Source: Sipunculus nudus
Lineage: Eukaryota; Annelida; Sipuncula; Golfingiida; Sipunculidae
Direction: 5' to 3'
NCBI GenBank assembly: GCA_026874595.1
Contig: CM049309.1
Coordinates: 48,842,079-48,906,078 of the forward strand
DNA length: 64,000 nucleotides
In this document: one piece after another, positions 24,777-36,524 of the stretch
How positions within the stretch are numbered: position 1 is the stretch's first letter
Layout: the number at the start of each line of letters is the position of its first letter
Position numbers and translations under genes: made by a program
Notes under the pieces: model-generated
What the model saw: the letters and a program-made list of their open reading frames with translations, nothing else
Databases searched by the model: none
What the model was told of the DNA's origin: nothing

Positions 24777-27318
24777 GCTCAGCTGACTGGGAAGAGATTT
24801 GCAAAAGGAAATTTTATCATCTGAATGGTAGTATATAGCCATTCAACTGAAGCATCAAACAAATTAACCAACAGGTTGAGATTGTGTCTGTATTAATATA
24901 TCTCAAAAATAGAGAAAAAATGCGTAAACTTTAAAAAAAATACAGGTGGCTCCACCAGTCTGCAGAAACTAATAAAAACACTGAATGGTCAATATCCATG
25001 CAAAGAAGCATGGTGGTCTCTGGATTAGTTAATCCAGATACTTCAGCTTTTGTATCAAATTTTCCATTATTCTGAGGGATACGTGTGAGTCCTATAGCTT
25101 GAAGGATATGGGTAACAGAGACCTATTTCAGGTTTTCACAGACACTTTTCATGGGCCTCCTTGCATTACAAGAATGAAGATTCTAGGTCCACTTGTTAAA
25201 TTTGTACCCTATTGACAGATAACCACATCTTTAAAGGTCTTAAAAATAGAGAAAATAATTCGTAAAAATTTGAAAAAATACAGGTGGCGCCACCAGTCTG
25301 CAGAAACTGATGAAACATATCATGATCAATATGTATGCAAAAAATCGTGACCATCAGTGATGTAGTTAATGAGATATTGAAGTTTTTGTATGAAATTTTT
25401 GACTATTCTGGGGGGTACTTTGGGGCCCCATAGCTCAAAGGATATGGGTAACAGAGTCATAATTTCTGGTTTCCATGGAGACTTTTCATAGGTCTCTCAG
25501 AATGTCAAGAATGAAGATTCTAGGTCCAGGCTTTACGATTTGTGCCCTGCTAACAGATGTCCACATTTTTAAAGGTCTCAAAAATAGAGAAAAAAATTGG
25601 TTAAAAAATCGAAAAATACAGGTGGCGCCACCAGTCTGCAGGAACTGATGGAACATCTCATGATCAATATGTATGCAAAAAATCGTGACCATCAGTGATG
25701 TAGTTAATGAGATATTGAAGTTTTTGTATGAAATTTTTTACTATTCTGGGGGTACTTTTGGGCCCCATAGCTCAAAGGATATGGGTAACAGAGTCATAAT
25801 TTCTGGTTTCCATGGAGACTTTTCATAGGTCTCTCAGAATGGCAAGAATGAAGATTCTAGGTCCACTTGTTAAATTTGTACCCTATTGACAGATAACCAC
25901 ATCTTTAAAGGTCTTAAAAATAGAGAAAATAATTCGTAAAAATTTGAAAAAATACAGGTGGCGCCACCAGTCTGCAGAAACTGATGAAACATATCATGAT
26001 CAATATGTATGCAAAAAATTGTGATCATCAGTGAAGTAGTTAATGAGATATTGAAGTTTTTGTATGAAATTTTTGACTATTCTGGGGGGTACTTTGGGGC
26101 CCCATAGCTCAAAGGATATGGGTAACAGAGTCATAATTTCTGGTTTCCATGGAGACTTTTCATAGGTCTCTCAGAATGTCAAGAATGAAGATTCTAGGTC
26201 CACTTGTTAAATTTGTACCCTATTGACAGATAACCACATCTTTAAAGGTCTTAAAAATAGAGAAAATAATTCGTAAAAATTTGAAAAAATACAGGTGGCG
26301 CCACCAGTCTGCAGAAACTGATGAAACATATCATGATCAATATGTATGCAAAAAATCGTGACCATCAGTGAAGTAGTTAATGAGATATTGAAGTTTTTGT
26401 ATGAAATTTTTGACTATTCTGGGGGGTACTTTGGGGCCCCATAGCTCAAAGGATATGGGTAACAGAGTCATAATTTCTGGTTTCCATGGAGACTTTTCAT
26501 AGGTCTCTCAGAATGTCAAGAATGAAGATTCTAGGTCCACTTGTTAAATTTGTACCCTATTGACAGATAACCACATCTTTAAAGGTCTTAAAAATAGAGA
26601 AAATAATTCGTAAAAATTTGAAAAAATACAGGTGGCGCCACCAGTCTGCAGAAACTGATGAAACATATCATGATCAATATGTATGCAAAAAATCGTGACC
26701 AACAGTGAAGTAGTTAATGAGATATTGAAGTTTTTGTATGAAATTTTTGACTATTCTGGGGGGTACTTTGGGGCCCCATAGCTCAAAGGATATGGGTAAC
26801 AGAGTCATAATTTCTGGTTTCCATGGAGACTTTTCATAGGTCTCTCAGAATGTCAAGAATGAAGATTCTAGGTCCAGGCTTTACGATTTGTGCCCTGCTA
26901 ACAGATGTCCACATTTTTAAAGGTCTCAAAAATAGAGAAAAAAATTGGTAAAAAAATCGAAAAATACAGGTGGCGCCACCAGTCTGCAGGAACTGATGGA
27001 ACATCTCATGATCAATATGTATGCCAAAAATCATGACCATGACTGATGTAGTTAATGAGATATTGAAGTTTTTGTATGAAATTTTTTACTATTCTAGGGG
27101 TACTTTTGGGCCCCATAGCTCAAAGGATATTGGTAACAGAGACCGAAATCCAGGTTTCCAAGGAGATTTTTCATGGACCTCTCTGGATGTAAAGTAAGAA
27201 GATTCCAGGTCCAGCGGTTACGATTTGTGCCCTGTTAACAGACAGACGCCTGGACGGCCGGACGAACGACGGACAAAAGGTGATCCCAATAGCTCAGATG
27301 ACTTACAGTCAGCTGAGC
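24777..27318. mobile_element. 2.5 kb element of ~337 bp tandem repeats between short inverted ends
   Basis: GCTCAGCTGACTG at 24777-24789 is inverted as CAGTCAGCTGAGC at 27306-27318. Between them about seven head-to-tail units share 'caggtggcgccaccagtctg' (24943, 25281, 25619, 25955, 26292, 26629, 26967; period 336-338). The first and last units are the most diverged. The right end carries 'gacagacgcctggacggccggacgaacgacggac...atagctcag', a tail style I associate with abundant mollusc repeats. It contains no protein-coding gene; paired short ORFs near 25.5 and 26.8 kb are the same repeat sequence. Confidence 0.8.
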
Positions 27319-27944
27319 TAAAAAGAGGTTTAGAGAGAGAATATTTGCATTCAAAACTGCATTTGTTGTCACAAGAGCAGGCCACACTTAGAGGAAGGTT
27401 GCACTGTCTATGTTTTGAGCCACACCCAAAAGTAAATTGTTACTCGGATTATAGACCAAAAAAAATAGTACGAAATATTATTATGTATTACTTTTCCGGT
27501 CAAGAGACAATGTTTGAATTAAAATTCCGCTTCAGCTCTGGAAATGTTGCATATATTCAACTCAACATTAAGACCACTTTCTAAACCTGTAAGTTTTCTT
27601 TTAAGGAAGTATGACAAGAGACAAATTAGCAAAAATGATTTCATATGCGTTATCACAGACCTTGATTCAGCGAGCCGCTCTGGCATCTATATCATGAATA
27701 ATGAACAATTGATCCAATCAAATAACTCGTGCACACATGTTCTGCACAGACGTCTGCGCGGTGTTATATTTCGGTTAAACGTTACGTTAAGCATTGCTTG
27801 GAAGGCATGACTAATCAAATAAAGCCGGTCCCTTTCTGGTATGTGTTTTTGTTCAGATGACGTGAACCGTGTATTTTTTACATTTTGTTCGTTGGATTTG
27901 ATAGGCAGATGTGATTTTGGCCCGGACACTTGCAGGCTTGTTTA

Positions 27945-28150
27945 TTACCTTCGCCAAGCGGGGGTTATGTCTTCGGCGGCGTTTGTCTATTTGTTTCTAT
28001 GTCTGTTAATAACATTACTCAAAATGTTATCAACAGATTTTAATGAAATTTTCGGGATAGCTCGGCAACGAACATTTTGGGGGTGATCCGGACCACCATC
28101 AGAATCCTGAATGTTTAAAATGAAAAATGATGCATTTCCGACAAAGCAAT
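27945..28150 (+). repeat. Fragment of a widespread dispersed element
   Basis: The string 'cttcgccaagcgggggttatgt', followed by 'ggcggcgtttgtc', 'ttatcaacagattttaatgaaattttc' and 'ttttgggggtgatccgga', matches my memory of a repeat found in many aquatic animals (typical wording 'gcggaggttatgt...aagttatgaacggattttgatgaaattttcagg'). No identity was computed. Confidence 0.4.
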
Positions 28151-30677
28151 ATGGTGCAGGTTTCCGCTCTCTGGGTGCATAGTTCTAGTTTTTCATGGAA
28201 TAGTTCAACGCCTGTGAAAGCGTAATTAGCTGCCACAGATTTGGTAGTCATTTTGGGTAGACCTTTTTGCTTTTCTTCCGATGCCCAAACCTCATCTCAT
28301 TGTGAAGAGGAAGCGTTACCTGAAGTGTCATCTTCTCGTTCTTGATTAGATGCTGAGGAGTCTTGTATTGGACATCACGGCATCATGTACCCCGTCCGTC
28401 AATTAACGACATGTACACAAACAGTCATCATTCAGGGAGGTGGCACCGGCTTCCTGAACTACGACCAGCCTAATAATGAATGGGCACTCGGCCCCAGGGC
28501 AAGAACGCTGGGTTAAGAAGGCAGCTTTAAAGTGATATTGACCATTGAGAATGTCGTTATGCCCAATATTGTCGGTCGCTGACTATCTGGTTTCATTCCC
28601 TAAGAAGTCACACGTAACATGCCCCTACTTGGAACCAATGCATTACCCCCAGCCCAAAGGTCTCGTCTCCGCAGGGTGCGATGTATTGATCTATATACTT
28701 ACTAATGTAAAGTGAAACCATTGGGAGACCATGGGCCAGTGCCAACCACAGAAATATAATACGACCGACTCTCTCTCTCCGCCTAAAATAGTCGTGTTGG
28801 TTTGAACGACCATGTATAGGTTTGGAGTTCTTTGGGAAAAAAATTATGACGAATGCAGTTCTCCCCAGAAAACCAAACATTCTGCATTTAAAAAAAGTTC
28901 ATTTACTTCAGATAGTTGCAGATTCAAATGTGATTCGAAAAAACGGAAATCGGATATGGCAAACGGAAGGCAGACTAAAACATGGTGACAAAAGCAAAAA
29001 CGAACTTCCTTGAAATTCAACCGACGTATCCCATACCCGTATATAAATGCTATCTTCGCTAACTTATAAAAGTTCATTTGTCTGAATTTCCAAGTTGAAT
29101 ATTAAGCAGGTTGGCCGAGATTTCCTCAGTGATTGCTTCTGAAAACGTAAAAGATGTAACGGCATTGATTCTGGGAGAGACATTTCGTATGCTTTACTTC
29201 CATAATTGATATTCAACGCATAGATTATACCAGAAAGATTAACACAATTAAAGTAAAGTTTTTCCCCCGCGAAAAGGTGAAGCCTTTACTCACAGGGCCT
29301 CATCGCTGGTGTTGTCTTATTCCTATATTAGAAAATTCAACAAACATGTCAGAGAGGCCCTTAATATTACCAAAACTTATGTAATATGCATAATTTATGT
29401 GTAACTATAAAATATTCATGACTATGTTATATACCCTATTTGTTTAGGCTTGACCTTTGATATTTTTTATAATAATATCTATTATATGTCTGATATATAA
29501 GTTGACTAATTAAAAAAGTGAAATTGCCAAACAACGTAGGAAATATATCTTATGAGGCGCAATATATTAAAGTGTGATTTTATATGTACGTACCTCCTCC
29601 AACTGGAGTCGCTTTTGAGTCAGTATCACGGTTACATCTTTTCATGTTGCATTTTACGGATTTTATTTGCTTTTTCGTACGTCTCTGGTTACCTGTACAG
29701 ACACCGTATAATACCGTATGGGTTGTGTCCTTAAATTTTAGCTTGAAAAAGTACTTGTGTGTGGTGAGAAGCAAACATGCATGGATATTTAACAAATATG
29801 GTAAGCCAAATTGTAACGGAATTTTTTTTATGCACGATTGATAGTCTTAGAACGTCAACAAACGCATTCAAGGATGTGGCACGATACTTGTAAGCGGCTA
29901 TACAATGATTATCTTTGTTTTCCCAAGGACATTTTTAAAAATCCTTTTCGATATGGCTGCAGTTGCCACTCTGACATCAGTATAGATTCTCCTGCTGTAG
30001 CAGGAAAAAAATTTATTTTTTCTAGCATAATTGCCATAGCATAACTGACCGAAAATGGTAGCGAATGTTTTGGAGCTTTCTTTTGGTTGTATATAAGAAA
30101 ATGTGGGCAAGGTGAAAATTTAAGTAAGTAGGATTTTAATAAAGATTCCAGATTTTTTTTTCCAAATCTGAATACATAAGTGGACAGGAAATGTTCAGTT
30201 TCTGTGGATAATTTTCAATGTATATGACATAGCAGTTGGGACCAAATATTAACAAACAGATTGTTAATTACATCTTTTTATTGCGAAGCTTCTTGATTTG
30301 ATAATAACTAATTTATCAAAGCGCCGTCCGTCAATTTAATATTCCCATGGTCTTATTTTAATTTCATGGTGCCATTATTTTCAATTAACTTCAACATAGC
30401 CGCTGCATTCTGATATATCATATGTCAGATTTTAGCAAGCATGACAACTTGATGGGTTCGTTATGACATATCGTACTTTTAATTTGCATATTGGAAGCAA
30501 TGAGCACAAATTTAAGCAATTATCAAGATTTAAGGACGCAATATTTATTTAATAATTATGGGAGGCATGTACAAAATCGCAAATAAAGTAAACTCGCAAA
30601 TAAAGGAAACTCCGATGGTTAAATTTAATTCATATTCTCCATGATTAAGACAATCGACACTATTACGACCGCGTAAT

Positions 30678-30713
30678 AAGCCCCCCCCCCCCCCCCACAC
30701 ACACACACACACG
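30678..30713 (+). repeat. Poly-C followed by (AC)n
   Basis: About 19 C residues followed by an AC dinucleotide run. Confidence 0.9.
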
Positions 30714-31791
30714 GATTTTGGAGGAGATCACATTTAGAAAACTGAGGGATGGACCATCCTCACCCCACTTTCCTCCCTAGCCAATATAACGTGGCGAGAT
30801 GTTACGCTTTCATTTCTCCCCGCAAAGCTTAAGTTACCGCCAGTTTTAAATCTATCTCCGTAAGGCTTTATCATCTCATATAATAATAATATTAGTCAGT
30901 TGTCAAGTGTGCCATAGATTACAATGACTCACTGTGTATGTGAAGGCCGACCCTGCAGGTGGCCATGCTGATCCGGTGACCTGAATTCAGGTACGTATGT
31001 GGATGTATTATGCAATGGAATATACTTATTTGGTGTTTGTTATTTCTTATAATTTAAATTATCTCTTTAAAATGATATTAGTAAAACAATAAAGATGTAT
31101 TTTGTCCACATGCCGGCTCGAATGACTGACCGCAACATCTCTATTGTGTAAGGTTTGTCTCCTGACGATGATAATCCTCCTGGAATTCAGTAACGTACGT
31201 GAGTGTAACATTCAATAAATATATTAACTTGGTGTTTGTTATTTCTAATACCTAATATGTTCTCTCTTAAATAATAGTATTAAAGCAATGAAGACGTTTA
31301 TCAAACTCTAAGCCGCTTTTGTCATCGTACGTGCCGTGAAACTAATTACAGCTGAAATAATGCTCCAATTGACCATTTGCTGATCATCAGAAATCAACAT
31401 GTTGCACGGTCAGGTGAACCTTCACTTTATCGTAGATGTTTAATGTGACAGTTGTATAATACACTGGCATAAATGACAAAAAAATGTTATCCCGCCTGCA
31501 CAGACTGAAAACGCTGCAATAACCGTCAACCGGGAATTCTGACACTTGTATATATCTTACCGCCGCGCTTTATGCGAATGATTAATTCACGATACATATC
31601 GCCTTACCTGTTGTTACTGTCATTCAGAACGATTAAAAAAATGTACTTTCTTTGTTTCGGGAGCGGTAAACGTCAACGTGACCTAATTATCACATCAGGC
31701 GTGAAACCTCAAAAACGCGGAAACAAATTCAAATGACCTGGGGTTTTGCGTTTCACAGCAGATTTTGGGACGCTTATGCGACCACACGATG

Positions 31792-31811
31792 AGGTCAAGG
31801 GTCAGAGGTCA
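31792..31811 (+). promoter_or_regulatory. Triple nuclear-receptor half-site (DR1-DR1)
   Basis: AGGTCA-a-GGGTCA-g-AGGTCA: three direct half-sites each separated by one base, about 840 bp upstream of the start codon. The DR1 spacing is the known binding format of RXR heterodimers, HNF4 and COUP-TF type receptors. Binding is inferred from the motif only. Confidence 0.4.
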
Positions 31812-32263
31812 ATCGGGCCGCTCAATGCAACAAGCACGACCACGGATTTTGATACGGCTCTTGTGTATTCAATTGTAAGTGGAACCTAAATTTTAAATGA
31901 AAAACCAACATGGAGCCACGGATCCAGACACAATATTTTTTTCTATAAGGATACACACATCGTATGGGGAACGTTATATCAAATGGTTGGCGCGAGTGTC
32001 TCGACACATTATTTGCGTTTACTCGTGATACAATAGCGTCAGACATCGGCGTGTGCATGTCGGCAGTGATTTTAACTGTTATAAAATGAAAGTCCATGCT
32101 GGTGATGAACTCAATATAATACTCTGGAGTTTAAGGGCCATTTTTAAAAGTCTAAGGGCTTTTTTCAAACTTTTATGTAATACCATGCACAACGAAGGAC
32201 AATTATTTGCGATGCCATTCCATGTTGTATACCGGCCCTTTCCATGTCATATACCGGCCAATT

Positions 32264-32297
32264 TATATATATATGTGTGTGTGTGTGTGTGTTTTAA

Positions 32298-32330
<33 letters not shown>

Positions 32331-32331
32331 G
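32264..32331 (+). repeat. (TA)n(GT)n(TA)n microsatellite upstream of exon 1
   Basis: TA, GT and TA blocks in a row, some 300 bp before the start codon and just before the candidate TATA box. Confidence 0.9.
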
Positions 32332-32343
32332 ACACGAGTGTAT

Positions 32344-32351
32344 TATAAAAG
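32344..32351 (+). promoter_or_regulatory. Candidate TATA box upstream of exon 1
   Basis: TATAAAAG lies about 290 bp before the start codon, just after a TA/GT microsatellite. The spacing would allow a 5' UTR of roughly 260 bases. AT-rich DNA produces such strings often, and a non-coding first exon further upstream is equally possible. Confidence 0.2.
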
Positions 32352-32633
32352 ATTAACCTGTACAATTGAAATTGCATTACTCTAGCATTTATTTAAATGC
32401 AAACGTTGAAGTCAAACCACTTTAAAAATTGATTTATTGCACAAATAAAGGATCGTTTATTCAGACACCAAGATTTCCGGCTCACTCTTTCTCCCTAGGG
32501 TGGTCCGTATCATCGACACCTTATGGTGTGTCGTGCCATAGTACATCCTTTGTAGTCTAAAAAGGACAATTGATCTTGTCACTGATACCTGGTATTGGAT
32601 TACAAGATAAGTACAACGTGCCATTCAAAAGGA

Positions 32634-32866
32634 ATGGCTCACGAAGTGACAGCATGCTATGAATTTACGTGGCTTTTGTTTCCATTATTTGTAGTTATTG
32701 CTGAGGTGGAGATTGAGGGCGGCCAGCCGACGTGTGAATTTCCGCCAGAGGTCAGAGGTCATTGGTTGGATAATAGGGGTCACCGATATACAATCAAGGA
32801 GTCCAGGATCGACCAGATGGGGCCCTGCATACATCAGAAAGACAACCAATATGTACTACATGTCAG
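32634..32866 (+). CDS. Exon 1: signal peptide and first CFP-type module of a secreted Cys-rich protein
   Basis: First coding exon (residues 1-78). The ATG at 32634 is the first in frame after an in-frame TGA at 32583 and has G at -3 and G at +4. Residues 13-23 (WLLFPLFVVIA) form a hydrophobic core, so residues 1 to about 24 look like a signal peptide and the protein should enter the secretory pathway. The motif C34-EFPPEVRGHW follows, then C65 before a 'QYVLHVR' strand. The pattern C-x-F-P-x(4)-G-x-W is typical of the invertebrate extracellular family I know as DUF7044 within the DUF7042-7045 group (from memory). The exon ends at CAG/GTCTGT, leaving two bases (phase 2) that join exon 2 in frame. 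The function of the family is not known to me; a secreted or cell-surface role is inferred. Confidence 0.88.
32749..32761 (+). promoter_or_regulatory. DR1 half-site pair inside exon 1
   Basis: AGGTCA-g-AGGTCA, a perfect DR1, sits within the coding sequence for PPEVRGHW in exon 1. It may be a regulatory site embedded in coding sequence or a coincidence. Confidence 0.3.
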
Positions 32867-34008
32867 GTCTGTTTAGCTGCTTATATTCACCTTAAGCTCT
32901 TCATATATGTTAAAAAATGAGGTTATATAACCACATACATCAAACCTGAAACACTTAATTCAGAAATATAAAAGTGATCTGTAACAAGTTGATTCATACA
33001 ATGAATACAATACATGTTTACTTGTCTTCATTTAGCTATCAAAATTGTTCCAGCTTATTTTCTTAACATGGGCATATGTTTAGCATCTGGGCTTACAGGA
33101 ACGCGGGGGTAAGCCTCTATGATGCTCGAAATCACACTTAGACGCTCATTTCTAGGGGTCCAAGCGTCCAGCCGGACGGGCAGGAATTTCAAATATGCCA
33201 TTGCTCTTTTAGCAGTGACTGTCTATTGCCTATTACCACCAAAAATAACCAATTGTGTTCACATTATGCTGACAACTAATCCTTTATTTTCAATTGAATA
33301 AAATAATTTTATAAATAGACAAACATCTAATCATAGATTGGTAAAAATAATGTAAAATCATATTAACACAATGTGGCTGATAATAACACAGATCACAGCC
33401 CACACAGCTCCTAAATCCCATTTTCCAAAATTGTTGCCTGGAGCGTCCCGGAATATACATATTTTCCTCCTACTGAAGGTCTTGTGTATATTTTCTCAAA
33501 CATTTTTAGATATATATTGTTACGGAACTTAGTATCAACAGATCACGTATGCGTGACGAACATAAATTTTGTAATGGAGATAAAAAATCAGATTCTGTAA
33601 CACTAGGCAGCGTGAAATGTCTAGGGGAATGAATGAAGAAGTCAGTGGTTTTTTGTCAACAAATCTTCTGTTTGTATAATTCACGGGAATCTGTTTGTCT
33701 GTCTGTCTGTCCGGATTCATTCGCACGCTAGGGATCGCACGGTCGTCAAACTTCGTGGGAGGGTGCATCTTGGTCCGGGGAAGAACGAGTTTATATTTTT
33801 TAGGCGTTTGGTAAAGAAATGGCCTCAAAATCGATAAAAATATTATGGGTTTAATACCTGCGCTGTGCCATGGCCATTCTCACATAGTGCGCCCACGTCA
33901 TCCTGAATCTCCTCTCGCTAACCAATCAAATCAAACCTGACATAGTCTGCCAAACATTCACTACGCGTCGGCCTTTTCTAAGCAGTCCGCTAGGTCAACA
34001 CAAATGAA

Positions 34009-34143
34009 TGTTGTTGTGGGTTGACCGCGGGGACGAATTTAGACCGGGAACATCTCACCACTGCCCATATCGGCAATTCTGGCACAAGTGAATCATGTTG
34101 CGGGTTAATGGTTGGGACGATTTTGGACGCGGAACATCTCACC
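34009..34143 (+). repeat. 84 bp tandem duplication (intron 1)
   Basis: 'tgttg.gggtt...ggacga.ttt.gac..ggaacatctcacc' occurs twice, with the shared 13-mer GGAACATCTCACC at 34047 and 34131. The two copies are diverged. Confidence 0.6.
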
Positions 34144-36456
34144 CCTCGCCAAATTTGTGTCAGTGCATTTCAAACGCGCACGCCATGTCAGTGCTTACTC
34201 ATAATTTAAGAAAAGTGTGGATGCAGGTACTGATAGGGGTATATTCTAGTAACTATAATTTATTCTTAAAACAACCCTAACATTACAATACACTAAATCA
34301 ATACAATTACACAGTACAACATCAGAATGCTGTGTTTCTACATATCAGGGTTCACACGTGAGCCGGCCCGGCTCGGCCAGGCGAGAAAGCCCCAGACCAG
34401 CATGACCGCTGTGTACACGTCAGACCCCACGCGTGGGCCGGGCTATGCCGTCATAGCAATAGACAACGCTAGCGCTGAACAAACACACTCCTGCATACAA
34501 TAAAAGAGACATCTAAAACAATATGAGTTAAAAAATAACCAGTTATTACCACATATGGATATGACACTATATACCCTCCTGTCAGTGTCAAGAGACGGAG
34601 AATTATCATGTTTAAGCAAATGATCGCGCAACGTTTATACATTTTTTTACATATACATTTAACATAGCGGTAAAGGATGTAATTTTATTATTTTGTTAAT
34701 GTCATAATATATTGAAATGGCTGATTCAGTTTCAGCGATAAAACTGTAAATATTGTTGCGCATTTCTCCTAAGAGAAGGAGAAGGCGCCTATATATCTCC
34801 TTGCAAGTACAGGCTTTTAAGCAAAGATGAAAAGCAGTTTACTCTAATATTAAGCCTCCTTGAATAATAATTCTCTGTATGAGTGGTTTCTAAAGATCTA
34901 GACCTCAAGGTCTTTTGTTCTGAGATTACAATCCACCTCTGAAGCGCTCGTATAATTCTACCATATTAAAAGGCCCTTCGATGGGATTTTAATTTGGGCC
35001 CTTCGTCTTTGAAGTCAAATGCTTATTCAACTAGCTCACGCGTTATTCCCTGCCCGCACCATTTTAGTTGGGAGGAAAGGACAGCATTGATGTAACGTTT
35101 TCCCCCAGCTGATGGTTTATTCCCATTCTGTTTTTGGTTAATGTCGAAAAAAAGTGTCTGATGATTGATGAGTGTATTCAATTAACTTGAGTTAAATGAC
35201 TACAATCCTTATACGGCAGACCTTTGATCTATTAGCTAAGTGTCATTGATAGGTCATGCAAATATGTGCATTCAAACTAAAATACAAAGTTGATTAATGA
35301 AAGAAACATTTAACATAAAATAAGTTTAATCACTCTCCATAGACTCTCTGGTTTAATTATCCGGATAAGGTGTAAAGTATAAATAGATTTACGTCTTATT
35401 CAATGCTTAGTAATATATCCCAAAAAACTCAGGACCGTAAGACAGAGGTTCGGCTTGTTATGCCACCTTTAGTTTTTATAAACTTCAGTATTCTTTTAAG
35501 CTCCCATATAAGATACATAACGCTCTAAATGCTTTAAGTGATGAAACATACAAAGGAACTATATTCGTCGGAACATGATCAGAAAGAGAAAGCTATATAG
35601 ATCTAAGACCAAGGACATATTATACATCTAAAGATAATGGCATGAACCCGGGGCAGGGCATCAAAAGCCCGAGTAGCTTCGCTCAGCTTTCAACTTTTAC
35701 TGAATAGGGCGTTGGGTACAACAGCTGCTCAAAGTCCTAATATAACTTAATCATCCACATTTGATGGACGAACAGTTACTGTTGGAGAATCGAAGTTTAT
35801 CCGCAGATGCCAAATTCCTTAATAGTAATATTCTTTTTACAAGTGAGCTTTTTTACAACTACGCTCATGAAGCTAATCAGATTAAAATTCTTAGTGAAAG
35901 GATTGTTTGCAGACTTGGAGGTCATTTCTAAAATTAACTGGAATTGAAATTTAAATGCAGGAAAATTAGTATGGATTCTAATTGAATTGACTTATTAGAA
36001 ATATAATTGGATTTTTTTATGAAACAGAATTGGAAATGAAACTTCAGGTTTACATGATATATGCTAAAGAGAGGAACACTATGCAAGATGTCATGTTTTC
36101 TGAAATACTACTAATAAGTTGATATTTGTCTCCAGTTGATATTAGGATACATTTGTATTTGTCTATTTCCAAGCGTCAGGAAAGCTGCTTCTTTAATCAA
36201 CGCATTTAACAATAAAATATCTTGTTGTTTAAAAGATAAATTCTTTCAATGTTCCATTTACTGTATGAGTATATAATAGTGCAATTTGATTAACTTGGTA
36301 TAATAAATTATGAACTCTGAACATATACATATACTTCAGAAGTTATAGAAAATTTATAGAAAAATATGTGCCTTTTCCCTACATATATATTTTCTTTCAG
36401 GAAGTTCTTTCAACCGCAAGCTTGAGTATACATTACGTCACACATGTATATTTCAG

Positions 36457-36524
36457 GTCACATGACTGCAACATCTGCTTCAGGCTGAACCAGAGACATT
36501 TCAATTCCCTTCAGTTTGAAACAG
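36457..36524 (+). CDS. Exon 2: Cys-x-x-Cys segment of module 1
   Basis: A 68-base exon between a pyrimidine-rich acceptor (tatatttcag) and an ACAG/GTAACC donor. One leading base completes the Arg codon begun in exon 1, and one base is left at the end (phase 1). It encodes residues 79-100, starting SHDCNICFRLNQ, with cysteines 82 and 85. In this family the segment carries the cysteine partners of the CFP module. Its counterpart in the second module is exon 8, which is 65 bases long and has the same entry and exit phases. It is too short to recognise alone; the phase match on both sides and the cysteine pattern are the support. Confidence 0.85.

Larger units (their letters stand above)
27319..32343. 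other. No gene recognised; upstream flank of the gene
   Basis: Contains the 27.9 kb dispersed-element fragment, the poly-C/AC tract and the DR1 cluster. Any 5' UTR exon of the downstream gene could be here, but none can be pointed to from sequence alone. Confidence 0.5.
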
